Shown: piece by piece, positions 27,435-36,711 of the stretch
How positions within the stretch are numbered: the stretch's first letter is position 1
Layout of the letters: each line of letters opens with the position of its first letter
Assembly: GCA_028718985.1 (NCBI GenBank)
Contig: JAQUKQ010000009.1
Location: 1-54,564, forward strand
DNA from: Desulfobulbaceae bacterium
GTDB lineage: Bacteria > Desulfobacterota > Desulfobulbia > Desulfobulbales > VMSU01
DNA length: 54,564 nucleotides
Reading direction: 5' to 3'
The notes under the pieces: generated by a model
What the model saw: only the letters and a program-made list of their open reading frames with translations
The model's database searches: none
Told to the model about the DNA's origin: nothing
Program-made: the position numbers and the translations under genes

Positions 27435-28100
27435 CTAGATCGCATCCCCTAGCAGACCCATCTTTGTGGCGTAGCGCACGAGATCTGCGGTATTGTGCAA
27501 ATCAAGTTTTGTGCGGATATTGCAGCGATGGTTGTCAACCGTCTTGGCCGTTATAGACAACTTCTCAGCAATCTCTTTGGTAGACACCCCCTGCGCCACC
27601 AAGCGCAAAATCTCCTGCTCTCTCTGACTCAAGGCCCCATACGTCAGATCGGCGCTACTCCCCTGTTCCGGTGGCTCAATAAGCTTCTGGGCAATCTCCT
27701 GGGTCAGGGAAGGATCAAGGTAGTACTCTCCCTTGAGTGCCGCATCCAGACAGTCAAGCAGTGACTTCGATACCGAGTCCTTGACAACATAGCCAAGCGC
27801 TCCTGCCCGTAATGCACTGATAACGTAATCAATTTTCGAGTGCATACTGACAATGACAATTTTGATCGCAGGCATTGCCGTCGTCAAAATACTCGTCAGC
27901 TGAATGCCACTTTTATCCGGCAAAGAGAGGTCGATAACCGCCAAATCCGGTTTCAAACCCATGGCCATCCGCTCTCCCTCGCGGGCATCACCTGCCTCTC
28001 CCACCACAGCAAAATTCTGCGACCGACTGATCAGTCGTTTCGAACTCTCCCTGAACAGGGGATGGTCATCAATCAGAAGTATCTTCATCTTCTCCGCCAT
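27435..28100 (-). CDS. NarL/LuxR-family response regulator
   Basis: A 221-residue two-component regulator. The receiver domain has the acidic pair at 11-12, phospho-acceptor Asp57 (AVIDLSLPDKSG) and the conserved Lys in GYVVKDS. The C-terminal LuxR helix-turn-helix is clear: LSQREQEILRLVAQG, then STKEIAEKLSITAKTVDNH. It should bind DNA as a dimer when phosphorylated. Its first codons overlap the end of the histidine kinase gene by 32 bases (20 if the ATG of MKILLIDD is the true start), so it pairs with that kinase. Confidence 0.92.
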   Translation of the reverse strand: MAEKMKILLIDDHPLFRESSKRLISRSQNFAVVGEAGDAREGERMAMGLKPDLAVIDLSLPDKSGIQLTSILTTAMPAIKIVIVSMHSKIDYVISALRAGALGYVVKDSVSKSLLDCLDAALKGEYYLDPSLTQEIAQKLIEPPEQGSSADLTYGALSQREQEILRLVAQGVSTKEIAEKLSITAKTVDNHRCNIRTKLDLHNTADLVRYATKMGLLGDAI

Positions 28101-29655
28101 TTGTCTTCTCCCATGGAATTTCGATAAATATCTTCATACCCTCTTGCGGACGCGAGGTGATTTTTAGCGACCCGGCCAGAAGTTTCACCCTCTCCTGCAT
28201 GCCGAGCATGCCGAGTCTTTTGGCACTAACAGCCCTTTCCTGCGCCTCGACAAGATCACAGCCCACACCGTCGTCTTCAATTTGCAGCATAATCTTCGAG
28301 CCCGATGCCACCAGCCTGACTCTAACACGACCGGCGCCAGCATGCTTTTTACAATTATTTAAGCCCTCCTGCACCAACCGGTAGATATTGATCGCAATAT
28401 CATAATCGAGCCGCAACGACAACTGATCCATCCCAGCGGCGCTGAAATCGATAGGCAGACCATTTTTCTTTGAGAAATCACGGCAATACGATGCAAGCGC
28501 ACTCTTGATCCCCAAGTGCTCAAGGCCTGGTGGCATCAAATTATAGGAGAGTTCGCGAATGGTACCGACACACTGATTCAGCACCTTTGTCCATTCGGCC
28601 ATTCGCCGCTGCAGTTGCTCCTGATCGATCATTGGCTCGGCACATAGCGCCTCGCTCATCACCTTCATGGCAGAGAGTTCCTGCGCCACGTTATCATGCA
28701 GATCAAGTGCAATGCGTTTTCGCTCGATCTCCTGCACATTAAGCAGTTCCTGGGTCAGAATATGCACCTGCGCCTCGGCCTTTTTCTGCTCCTCTTCTGC
28801 CTGCAATCGCTCAGCGATCTCTTTGGTCAAATCCATATTGGCCAGCGACAGTTCCTGAGTCCGATCAAGCACCTTCTGGTCGAGCACGGCATAGGACTCG
28901 GAAAGTTTCCTGGCCATGGCACTAAACTCCTCTGCCAACTCCTCGAACTCGTCTCCCGTCTGCAAGACAATACGGTAATCAAGCACCCCATTGCCAATCT
29001 CACGTGCACCCCGCCTAAGCATACGTATCGGAATGAGCACCGTTTTCACCATGTAGAAGACCATGAAAAGTGCTACCAGGACCCCCATGCCAATCGTCAC
29101 CCAGATCATCAACACACCACGCCGGTACTTTGCGGCAACACTCCGTTCCGAGGCCGAGAGATCCTGCAGATGACTGACTATTTTTTTATCCAGGATCGCG
29201 CCGAGACTGGCCTGCTCCTGATGAATATTCCCATAAAGTCGGGCAATCACCCCCTCCTTCCAGTTATTTTCGGTCAGATTCAGGATATAGCGGGCCAGGC
29301 CCATGACCCTGATGGCGCGACGCCGGATATCCTCGTCCAGCTTTTTAGCCAGATCGTCGTCACTCGCCTCCAAGGGCACGTGCTGTTTGACCAAATCCTT
29401 CATCCGGGCAATCTGCCCCTCAATCTCATGCCGATTGGTAGCCCTCGCATTGACTGCCGCCTCAAGCGAGCCCAAAACCTCCTTAAACTCCATCATGGCA
29501 AGGGCTGTAGGGGCAACTTCCTGCTTCAGATTAACAAAAATCTGATTCACCGAGAAAAGGGTACGGATGCCAAAAATACCAAACGCAACAATAATCACCA
29601 CCAGAGGAGTGAAGATAATGACGAATTTATGGCGTAACTTCAAACGGAAATTCAT
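28069..29655 (-). CDS. NarX-type sensor histidine kinase (HisKA_3)
   Basis: A 528-residue membrane kinase. Membrane spans at about 11-33 and 181-206 flank a roughly 145-residue helical periplasmic domain of four-helix-bundle type. A HAMP domain follows (about 205-260) and a coiled coil. The HisKA_3 motif ERKRIALDLHDNVAQE carries phospho-acceptor His320. The ATPase domain shows the N-box and a DGVGCD G-box, with LGMLGMQERVKLL at its end. This architecture fits NarX/DegS-like kinases; the ligand is unknown. It is co-transcribed with the overlapping NarL-like regulator. Confidence 0.92.
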   Translation of the reverse strand: MNFRLKLRHKFVIIFTPLVVIIVAFGIFGIRTLFSVNQIFVNLKQEVAPTALAMMEFKEVLGSLEAAVNARATNRHEIEGQIARMKDLVKQHVPLEASDDDLAKKLDEDIRRRAIRVMGLARYILNLTENNWKEGVIARLYGNIHQEQASLGAILDKKIVSHLQDLSASERSVAAKYRRGVLMIWVTIGMGVLVALFMVFYMVKTVLIPIRMLRRGAREIGNGVLDYRIVLQTGDEFEELAEEFSAMARKLSESYAVLDQKVLDRTQELSLANMDLTKEIAERLQAEEEQKKAEAQVHILTQELLNVQEIERKRIALDLHDNVAQELSAMKVMSEALCAEPMIDQEQLQRRMAEWTKVLNQCVGTIRELSYNLMPPGLEHLGIKSALASYCRDFSKKNGLPIDFSAAGMDQLSLRLDYDIAINIYRLVQEGLNNCKKHAGAGRVRVRLVASGSKIMLQIEDDGVGCDLVEAQERAVSAKRLGMLGMQERVKLLAGSLKITSRPQEGMKIFIEIPWEKTNGGEDEDTSD

Positions 29656-30036
29656 GGCGACACAGATTGATGATCAGCAGAGGCTGCGGCCTGTTCACAA
29701 AAAGAGGAAAAGGAGTGGCGGAAAACCGACAAGGAGCACGCAACTTCTCTCGTGCCCCTGGCATACCATCCTTTGACGGGACTCAGTACAGTACCCACTT
29801 GGGTACGGGAGTGAGAGGCTGGTGAAGGTACCGATTGAGTCAAAACATAACCATTCAGCAACACCACTAATGGTTGATCCGGGAGACAGAAGCAACTGTT
29901 CTGCTCGAAATTGAGGGTACAGATTGATTCTTCACCTAGCGAAAATCAATCTGCACCCTCAATCCGCATCCTATTCTTTTCTGAACATTTTAGGCTGAGT
30001 TTCGGTGCTAATCAGGCAAATGATTATAGGGGATAG
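29656..30036. other. Intergenic region with three inverted repeats (381 bases)
   Basis: Between the histidine kinase start and the FKBP gene end. It holds a perfect GTACCCA-CT-TGGGTAC palindrome (29791-29806), AACCATT...AATGGTT further along, and the long hairpin listed separately at 29910-29963. Short open frames on the minus strand here have no recognisable features, so I do not call genes. Confidence 0.55.
29910..29963 (-). terminator. Long inverted repeat downstream of the FKBP gene
   Basis: ATTGAGGGT-A-CAGATTGATT (29910-29929) pairs with AATCAATCTG-C-ACCCTCAAT (29944-29963): 19 of 20 positions match around a 14-base loop. It lies about 75 bases past the FKBP stop on the minus strand. 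There is only a short TTT after it, so a factor-independent terminator is possible but not certain; it may be a palindromic repeat or a processing hairpin. Confidence 0.5.
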
Positions 30037-30735
30037 TTATTTCGCCTTAACTGAAACCAATTCAACTTCAAAGATCAACACCGCGTTCGGCCCAATGGGT
30101 CCACCTTGCGTGCCAGCCTCGCCGTAGGCAAGAGCGGAGGGGATGAAGAGCTTCCATTTATCGCCTTCTTTCATCAACTGCAGGGCCTCAGTCCAACCCT
30201 TGATGACACCATTAACCGGAAAGGTTGCCGCTTCACCACGCTTATAAGAGCTATCGAACTCACTGCCGTCAATGAGCGTTCCCTTGTACTGAACAGAAAC
30301 CGTATCGGTCTCTTTCGGAGATTTACCCTTCCCTGCGGTAATAACCTGATACTGCAAACCGCTGGCGGTAGTCTTCACCCCTTCCTTTTTCTTATTCTCT
30401 GCCAAGAAGGCCTCGCCCGCTTTTTTATTGGTTTCGGCTTCAGCCTTCATCTTGGCCTGCTGTTTCTCCTGCATCTCTTTTTGCAGGGATTGGAGTGTTG
30501 TCTTAACTTCTTCCTCGGTCATAAGAGACTTCTGGTCGGTCAAAACGTCTTTAATCGCCTTTCCCAAAATATCTGGATCAACCTCAATTTGGCTCCTTTT
30601 AAGACTGCCGGCCATATCCATGCCAATAGCATAACTGACCTTCTCTTTTGCTGATTTCAGTTCCAACTTTTCTGCCGCCATCGCGGTACTTGCCATTAAC
30701 ATCATGCCAAAAATCATCACACCTCTCACTCTCAT
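30037..30735 (-). CDS. FkpA-type FKBP peptidyl-prolyl isomerase, periplasmic
   Basis: A 232-residue secreted protein with a signal peptide ending AMA-AEK. Residues about 25-115 form the helical FKBP N-terminal dimerisation domain (KVSYAIGMDMAGSLKR). The C-terminal FKBP domain (about 125-230) carries the expected core: VSVQYKGTLIDGSEFDSS, VIKGWTEALQLM, FIPSALAYGE and the closing LIFEVELV. It catalyses proline isomerisation and acts as a folding helper in the periplasm. AAGGAGAGGAC just before the ATG is a strong ribosome site. It is transcribed alone; an inverted repeat lies downstream. Confidence 0.9.
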   Translation of the reverse strand: MRVRGVMIFGMMLMASTAMAAEKLELKSAKEKVSYAIGMDMAGSLKRSQIEVDPDILGKAIKDVLTDQKSLMTEEEVKTTLQSLQKEMQEKQQAKMKAEAETNKKAGEAFLAENKKKEGVKTTASGLQYQVITAGKGKSPKETDTVSVQYKGTLIDGSEFDSSYKRGEAATFPVNGVIKGWTEALQLMKEGDKWKLFIPSALAYGEAGTQGGPIGPNAVLIFEVELVSVKAK

Positions 30736-30878
30736 GTCCTCTCCTTATCTGCGATAAATTAAGAAATACCGTCACGATGGCCATCATGCCACCACTATTA
30801 CTCTTGCCGTGTTACCCTGTTAGAGGGGAGATTGTCAATCGATATTGCCTGGCTAACGCTATCCCGGTCCGCACGGGA

Positions 30879-32003
30879 TCACTCTGGCAGACCGGCAATC
30901 CTATTAAGATCAGAAACTTTACTGAGACGAGAAATAATTTGACGATGCCCGGCAGAAAAAGCCAAGCGCTCAAGATCCGGCAAGGGTAGCCAGCGATAGT
31001 TCTGGGCAGTATGAAGGGTGGGGAGAATGGGACTTGGCAGATGGCAGAGAAAGGGATAAAGGGTGGCACGATATTTGGTGTAGGCATGCCTTACGACCGG
31101 CAGGGGGATCTGCGTCTCGATAACAAATTGAGTCTCCTCCTGAACGGCTCGGATGACGGCCTCTGCAGGAGGGGCCCCATCTTCCAGATGACCTCCGGGA
31201 AACTCCCAGAGCGAAGCCCAGCGCACTCCAGCCGGCCGCTGCTGCACGTAAATCCTTTGCTCGGCAACAATCACCGCCACCACAAAATTCACCACAATGC
31301 CCTTTTGTGCCTCTCCAGTCACTGGTCGCATCGCTGCAGTACCAGTTTGAAAACTCTCACAGAGGTCCGTCACGGGACAGAGATTGCAACACGGCGCCGC
31401 TCGACCACAGAGTAAAGCGCCAAACTCCATGAGTGCCTGATTCCACTGCCGAGCTTGCCCCGAAGGCAACAGAGCCTCTGCCAAGGCCCAAATCGTGCTT
31501 TGGGCGGCAGGTGACTTCACCGGTTCATCAATAGCAAATAGACGAGCAAAAAGCCGCTCAACATTGCCATCGACCACCGGATAATCCTGTTGAAAGGCGA
31601 TGCTGGCAATCGCCCGGGCGGTATATTTTCCGACACCGGGCAACTTCAGGAGTTCCGGCAGAGAATCAGGCAGCTGTCCAGCAAAATCGCGCACCATACA
31701 TTGTGCGGCCGCATGGAGATTGCGTGCCCTGGAGTAATAGCCAAGCCCTTCCCACTCCTTAAGCACCTCCTCTTCCGAGGCAGCGGCCAAGGTGGCTATG
31801 TTGGGGAATCGTTTAATCCAACGCCTGAAATAGGTGACACCGCGCTCCATCTGGGTCTGCTGGAGCATAATCTCCGAGACCCAGACATGGTAAGGCAGGT
31901 AGCCTTCCCGCCAAGGAAGAGGCCGTGCCGCAGCGGCAAACCAGCCCAGCAAATCCTGGTGCAGTCTGGCGGTCACCGCCTTGGAGGGAGTCGCAATTTT
32001 CAA
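30879..32003 (-). CDS. mutY: A/G-specific adenine glycosylase
   Basis: A 374-residue DNA repair enzyme that removes adenine mispaired with 8-oxoguanine. The helix-hairpin-helix is LPGVGKYTARAI; the catalytic Glu is in SEIMLQQTQ and the Asp in VVDGNVERL. The [4Fe-4S] loop has the canonical spacing C-x6-C-x2-C-x5-C (CGRAAPCCNLCPVTDLC). The C-terminal region (about 235-360) is the NUDIX-like domain that reads the 8-oxoG strand (WEFPGGHLEDG). The start overlaps the NosL-barrel gene end by 4 bases, so it is translated with it. The length is normal. Confidence 0.93.
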   Translation of the reverse strand: MKIATPSKAVTARLHQDLLGWFAAAARPLPWREGYLPYHVWVSEIMLQQTQMERGVTYFRRWIKRFPNIATLAAASEEEVLKEWEGLGYYSRARNLHAAAQCMVRDFAGQLPDSLPELLKLPGVGKYTARAIASIAFQQDYPVVDGNVERLFARLFAIDEPVKSPAAQSTIWALAEALLPSGQARQWNQALMEFGALLCGRAAPCCNLCPVTDLCESFQTGTAAMRPVTGEAQKGIVVNFVVAVIVAEQRIYVQQRPAGVRWASLWEFPGGHLEDGAPPAEAVIRAVQEETQFVIETQIPLPVVRHAYTKYRATLYPFLCHLPSPILPTLHTAQNYRWLPLPDLERLAFSAGHRQIISRLSKVSDLNRIAGLPE

Positions 32004-33331
32004 TAATTAAAACGATGGGTAAAGTTAAGCATCACGGTCGCAGCATAGTCTGTCTCCAAACCGTACCAGTTGACATCCTGATACAGCGGCGCCCCATAGC
32101 TGCCATTCAGGTTGAAATTGCCGCCAAGTGCCGACAGAAAGCGCCAACTAGCAACCGCAGTCAAGGTCACAGCCCGGCCACCGCTGTTATCCATCGTCAC
32201 CCCTTTGAACTCATTCTTATCGGTATCGGTCGCGTCAAGTTCCAGGCCCAGCATGACATCATAGTTCGGTGTGTAGTGCAAAGCGGCACCAATTTTCGTG
32301 ACATCACCAAAGTCATAATCATCGCCATTTTCGCGGTTGACCAGGTGACTCAACTCTCCATGCAGCCAGAAATCCCCAAAACGCATCGAGCCAAGAATAC
32401 CTCCACCAAAGTTGATGCTACCCGTGCCCATCTGCAAGCCGGGCATATTTCTCGTCGAATTGGCAAAATCTGTATCGAAATCACCCGTCGGCAAGGTAAC
32501 GTTGGCCATCAAGGTGACAAATTTACTGTAGTAGTCATCCCGCCACAGGTTATAGCGCAATTTGAGGTCGAGATCGGTAATGCCGCTGTTCTCGGTGACT
32601 CGCTCGGTACTATCCATCCTCATTTCTGAGGTCATGGTCTTATCGAGGTCCGCGAGCTTGGCAGTCAAGCTAACCTTGTCGGTGATCCCATAATTTGCCA
32701 TCACCATCATGCCGGAGGCCTCCATCTTTTTGGGAACCATCGGTGCGGGAACTTTGCTAGCGGTAGCGCTCAAAAATTGCGACTTCGATACATCATCAGA
32801 CCCCATCTTCAGGTTATCCATCACCATCGACATATAGCCCACGCCACCGCTCAAGGCGCCTTTTGGTGGCGGCACCGCCGAGTTCACCCGGTTGGGCATG
32901 GTCATGCCCATGGGAGAGATCGCCTGCAGGGCTTGTGAGAAGCTGATGGTCTGGCCTCCATGATCGGCCATAAACTTATTTGCCCCGTCCTGATCGGCAA
33001 AGGCGATAATATTGGGGATCATATCCGGCACCAAGTCACTACCGATAACGTAGGTGGCATCGGCAGCCGCAGTCTCTTTACCGCTTACCCAGTCATGCAC
33101 GGTTACCGAAGAAAATGCCCCCTCACCGCCTGCGTCCGAGACCAGCCGCAGCATATCAGCAACCCCGCAGGTCTTGTCGACTTCCCCGCCCTTGCCGGTA
33201 ACGACAGCGCTCGTCTGCTGGTACTGATCAATATACATGCCGCACAACCTGCAGCCCTCGCGCTCTTCAGCCTGCGCGGCCGATGCCAGCAAAACGGCCA
33301 TTACCATGACTGCACCATACCTCTTCACCAT
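32000..33331 (-). CDS. NosL-domain / outer-membrane beta-barrel fusion protein
   Basis: A 443-residue exported protein with a signal peptide ending AQA-EE (about residue 21). Residues 25-150 are NosL-like: CRLCGMYID with Cys27, Cys30 and Met32, then AVVTGKGG and a second part ending in a FMADHGG element. NosL binds Cu(I) and helps nitrous oxide reductase. From about 165 to the end the chain is a beta-barrel: alternating aromatic strands (KFVTLMANVTLPTGDFD, WLHGELSHLVN, DVMLGLELDATD) and a terminal aromatic strand ending FNY, as outer-membrane proteins end. No nos genes are nearby. The fusion is one uninterrupted frame, so it is not an annotation artefact of two genes. A role in copper or other metal sensing or transport at the outer membrane is inferred. 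Confidence 0.82.
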   Translation of the reverse strand: MVKRYGAVMVMAVLLASAAQAEEREGCRLCGMYIDQYQQTSAVVTGKGGEVDKTCGVADMLRLVSDAGGEGAFSSVTVHDWVSGKETAAADATYVIGSDLVPDMIPNIIAFADQDGANKFMADHGGQTISFSQALQAISPMGMTMPNRVNSAVPPPKGALSGGVGYMSMVMDNLKMGSDDVSKSQFLSATASKVPAPMVPKKMEASGMMVMANYGITDKVSLTAKLADLDKTMTSEMRMDSTERVTENSGITDLDLKLRYNLWRDDYYSKFVTLMANVTLPTGDFDTDFANSTRNMPGLQMGTGSINFGGGILGSMRFGDFWLHGELSHLVNRENGDDYDFGDVTKIGAALHYTPNYDVMLGLELDATDTDKNEFKGVTMDNSGGRAVTLTAVASWRFLSALGGNFNLNGSYGAPLYQDVNWYGLETDYAATVMLNFTHRFNY

Positions 33332-33479
33332 TTCCCCTCCTCCATCTTTTCTTGTTTGCGTGTTTCACGAGTGGTTGCAACAACATATCGGCACCAAGCA
33401 GTGCGACAAGTTGTCATGTTCCGGCAACCTATCACAATGTGATACAGGCAACAATGTGGCAAATTGTCGCAGGCAAAGT

Positions 33480-34736
33480 TCAGCCTTTGAACACATCAAC
33501 CAAGAGAGCAAGGTTTAGGGCAATCACCACCACTCCGACCGTCCACAGCACTATCACCCCAAAACGGCTATTTGCATAACTCCCCATCACCTTTTTGGAG
33601 GAGGTCAGCAGTATCAATGGCACAATGGTAAAGGGAAGCTGCAGCGAAAGAATAATCTGGCTCCAGAGAATCCCCTGGAATGGGTCCCCCAGCAAAAAAA
33701 TAACCAGCAAGCCTCCAATAAGAGTAATGGACAGGCCGATTCGCGAGTGCGGATCGTTGATATCAAATGGTTCAGAGAAAATGCCGGCAAAGACACTGCC
33801 GCCGGCCATCGCCGCGGTCAGCGAGGAAGAGAGGCCAGCGAAGATCAGGCCTAAGGCGAAGATCACGGCCGAAAGCCGGCCAAAGATTGGAAGCAGGGTG
33901 GCCGTCACCTGTGGCAGTTGAGAGACGACAATCCCTCCCTTGTAAAATACCGCTGCCGCCATGATGATCATGGCGCTATTGATCGCCCAGCCGGCGCTCA
34001 TCCCCACCAGGGTATCCAAAAATTCATAGCGCAGCTGTTTTTGGATGACAGTATCCCCTTGGGTGTTCCATTGCCGGCTCTGGATGACCTCCGAGTGCAG
34101 AAAGATATTGTGGGGCATAACCACCGCCCCTAACACCCCCATGATCACCGGCAACGCCCCAAGAGGAAAAGTGGGCGTCACCCAGCCGATAGCGGTATCA
34201 AACCAGGAGACATCCGCCACCCAAAGTTCAAAGAGAAAGGCAAGGCCAATCAGAGAGACAAAACCGATAATCCATTTCTCCAGGCGCTGGTAATTTTTTG
34301 AAAACAGCATCCAGATGGCAAAACAGGCCGAGAGCAGTGAGCCAATTGACAGGGGGAGCCCGCTCAGCATGTTAAGACCAATGGCCGCACCCAGGAGTTC
34401 AGCCAAAGCAGTGGAGATGCAGGCGATCATGGCGCTGCCCAACATCATGACCCGCAGGCCGGGCCCAAAAAATTTAGAGGCGGCCTCGGAAAGGCAAAGG
34501 CCGGTGACGATACCGAGGTGAGCGGCGTTATGCTGAACCACGATCAGAATGACCGTGGAGAGTGTCACCACCCAGAGCAGGGAGTACCCGAACTGGGAGC
34601 CGGCGGCCACATTGGTGACCCAGTTGCCGGGATCGATAAAACCAACAGTAACGAAGAAGCTGGGGCCGATATAGCGAAAAAGCTCCATCGATGCCAGACG
34701 CGAGGCTCGCTGGCCAAGAAGGGTGAGCCAGTTCAT
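33480..34736 (-). CDS. mntH: NRAMP-family divalent metal transporter
   Basis: A 418-residue inner-membrane protein with about eleven membrane spans. The two metal-binding helices carry the family signatures: DPGN at 35-38 and MPHN (in GAVVMPHNIFLHS), with the metal-ligand Met in place, so it should take up Mn2+ or Fe2+ with protons. It begins 3 bases after the regA stop, so it is the third gene of a regB-regA-mntH operon. Metal uptake under a redox regulator fits an anaerobe facing oxygen or metal limitation; the substrate among Mn, Fe and other divalent ions is not settled. Confidence 0.9.
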   Translation of the reverse strand: MNWLTLLGQRASRLASMELFRYIGPSFFVTVGFIDPGNWVTNVAAGSQFGYSLLWVVTLSTVILIVVQHNAAHLGIVTGLCLSEAASKFFGPGLRVMMLGSAMIACISTALAELLGAAIGLNMLSGLPLSIGSLLSACFAIWMLFSKNYQRLEKWIIGFVSLIGLAFLFELWVADVSWFDTAIGWVTPTFPLGALPVIMGVLGAVVMPHNIFLHSEVIQSRQWNTQGDTVIQKQLRYEFLDTLVGMSAGWAINSAMIIMAAAVFYKGGIVVSQLPQVTATLLPIFGRLSAVIFALGLIFAGLSSSLTAAMAGGSVFAGIFSEPFDINDPHSRIGLSITLIGGLLVIFLLGDPFQGILWSQIILSLQLPFTIVPLILLTSSKKVMGSYANSRFGVIVLWTVGVVVIALNLALLVDVFKG

Positions 34737-34739
34737 GGA

Positions 34740-35288
34740 TTATGGGGGGGCAAATTTGAAGAGTTTTCGTTGCAAGCTGCGGCGATGGATATTGAGCTTG
34801 CGGGCTGCTTCCGAGATATTGCCATCGCAATCGGTTAATACCCGCTGGATGTGTTCCCACTCCACCCTGGCCAGGCTGGGCGGAGTCAAATCCTCGGAGC
34901 TGACCGGAATCGCCAACTGATCGTCTTCAGCAAAGGCCTGTAATATCTCATCAACATCGGCAGGCTTCGGCAAATAATTGAGGGCACCTAGCTTGATAGC
35001 CTGACTGGCGGTAGCAATGCTGCCATAACCGGTAAGCACCACAATCCTGATTGTCGGCCGCAGACGCTTGATCTCCGCAACCAACTCCAAGCCAGAGCGC
35101 CCTGGCATACGCAAATCAACCAAAGCCATGTCCGGCATTATTGTCGCGAGCTGTGTCAAAGCCTCATCGTAATCACCTGCCTCATACACAACAAAGCCTC
35201 GCCGCCTCAAGGCCACCGCCAAGCGATTGCGAAAGACGTCCTCATCATCGACCAGTAAAATAGCATGTAACGACTCACTCTGCCTCAT
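34740..35288 (-). CDS. regA: RegA/PrrA/ActR-type response regulator
   Basis: A 182-residue regulator with a receiver domain (phospho-acceptor Asp58 in ALVDLRMPGRSG; Lys in YLPKPAD) and a C-terminal Fis-type helix-turn-helix, GNISEAARKLNIHRRSLQRKL, almost identical to the RegA/ActR DNA-recognition helix. It has no sigma54-interaction domain. In proteobacteria RegA controls respiration, electron transport and fixation genes in response to redox state. The ATG overlaps the regB end by 14 bases. It should be phosphorylated by the adjacent RegB. Confidence 0.92.
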   Translation of the reverse strand: MRQSESLHAILLVDDEDVFRNRLAVALRRRGFVVYEAGDYDEALTQLATIMPDMALVDLRMPGRSGLELVAEIKRLRPTIRIVVLTGYGSIATASQAIKLGALNYLPKPADVDEILQAFAEDDQLAIPVSSEDLTPPSLARVEWEHIQRVLTDCDGNISEAARKLNIHRRSLQRKLFKFAPP

Positions 35289-36612
35289 GGCTGCCCTCCT
35301 CTTCAGTATCGTTATCCTTCTCTTCCCTCACTACACGACATATCCAAAACCGTACCGTGGTACCAACACTCAGCGTCGAATCAATCTCCAAGCCTCCACC
35401 CAGGCGCTCGGCCAGGGTCGCAGCAAGGTAGAGGCCAAGGCCCAAACCATGACCAGCAGGTTTCGTGGTGAAAAATGGTTCACGAGCCTTTTGTACCGTC
35501 TCGCTGTCCATGCCCCTGCCCCGATCGCTTACCTCAAATCGTACCGCATCATCATCAACAGCCGCCCGCAAGGTCACCGAGGCGTTCGCATCCGAGGCGT
35601 GGAGGGCATTCGATACCAACCCGCGCAGTACCCTTTGCACCGAACGTTTAGGAACCGTCAAGGGAACTTCCGGCGTCGGGCAGTCCAACAGCACGTGCTC
35701 TCGCCGCTGATCGCCCAAAGAGGACTTGACCTCATGCAGCAGATCTGCAAGGCGCAAGGTAATCAACCCTTCACCCAAGGGTTCCCCGGCATCGGCTGCC
35801 ATCTGGTAAAGGATATCCCGACAGCGCGTCACCTGAGAACGGATCAAACGCAGATCGTCCAGCCAAACCTCGTGACTTCCTTGGCTCATCTCACGATAAA
35901 GCTCCCCTGCCGCCACGGCGATGGTAGCCAACGGGGTGGCAAACTCATGAGCCGCACCAGCGGAGAGGGCCGCAAGCGAGGCCAGCCGCTCGTTTTTCAA
36001 CTGTTCCTCCCGCAACTGCGCTCGCATATCTCGATGCACAACCAAGGCCTGTTGAATCCGGGTGACAAAAAAAACGACAAAAAAGGCGGTGATCGCGAAG
36101 GCCAGCCACATGCCTTGCAGATGCAGATTCAATTCGGGGGACAATGCAACGCTATGGCAGAGAGGCTGAGCGCCTCCCAGACCAGAGAGTTTGGTAGATG
36201 GCAGAAAGAAAACTCCATAGCAAGCGGCAGAAAACCCGACCAAGCCCCATGCCATACCCATCGGCAGCAAGATGGCACCTACCACGATATGCACCAGATA
36301 GAGAAAGGTGAAAGGGTTCATTGCCCCGCCAGTCAAGGCAAGCAACGCGGTGAGCAGGGCAACATCCAGAAACATGACCCCGGTGAATAACGGGCCTGGC
36401 AGCCGCTTCCGTTTGCGGATCAGCCAGGCAAAGACCAAATTCGAGGCAACCTCAAAGGCAATCAGTCCGAAAACCAGTCTCGGTACCGCCATGGCAAACA
36501 GCAGTCGCACTGCGGCAAACAGCGATATCTGGCAAAGCACCGTGCCCCAGCGCAGGGTAAGAAACCACCCGGCAACCGACTTATCGATTTGATGTCCTGC
36601 TGCGTTCCTCAT
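35275..36612 (-). CDS. regB: RegB/PrrB-type redox sensor histidine kinase
   Basis: A 445-residue kinase if translation starts at the ATG at 36612; an upstream TTG at 36651 would add 13 residues without a ribosome site. The N-terminal half has six membrane spans and the quinone-binding motif GGAMNPF. The H-box GAAHEFATPLATIA carries His222. The redox cysteine of RegB (Cys265 in Rhodobacter) is matched by Cys264 in RCRDIL, 42 residues after the histidine. The ATPase domain ends the protein (RGRGMD, GLGLGLY). It should sense the quinone pool and thiol state and signal to RegA next door. Confidence 0.9.
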   Translation of the reverse strand: MRNAAGHQIDKSVAGWFLTLRWGTVLCQISLFAAVRLLFAMAVPRLVFGLIAFEVASNLVFAWLIRKRKRLPGPLFTGVMFLDVALLTALLALTGGAMNPFTFLYLVHIVVGAILLPMGMAWGLVGFSAACYGVFFLPSTKLSGLGGAQPLCHSVALSPELNLHLQGMWLAFAITAFFVVFFVTRIQQALVVHRDMRAQLREEQLKNERLASLAALSAGAAHEFATPLATIAVAAGELYREMSQGSHEVWLDDLRLIRSQVTRCRDILYQMAADAGEPLGEGLITLRLADLLHEVKSSLGDQRREHVLLDCPTPEVPLTVPKRSVQRVLRGLVSNALHASDANASVTLRAAVDDDAVRFEVSDRGRGMDSETVQKAREPFFTTKPAGHGLGLGLYLAATLAERLGGGLEIDSTLSVGTTVRFWICRVVREEKDNDTEEEGSHEAE

Positions 36613-36711
36613 CCGTAAGTACTTATCAATCGGGTAATTGTTCTCGCGCAACGGCGCGGAAAGGCAGAAAAAAGCATCATAAAGGCCTCAGCACCTTTGA
36701 TCACTTTCAGT

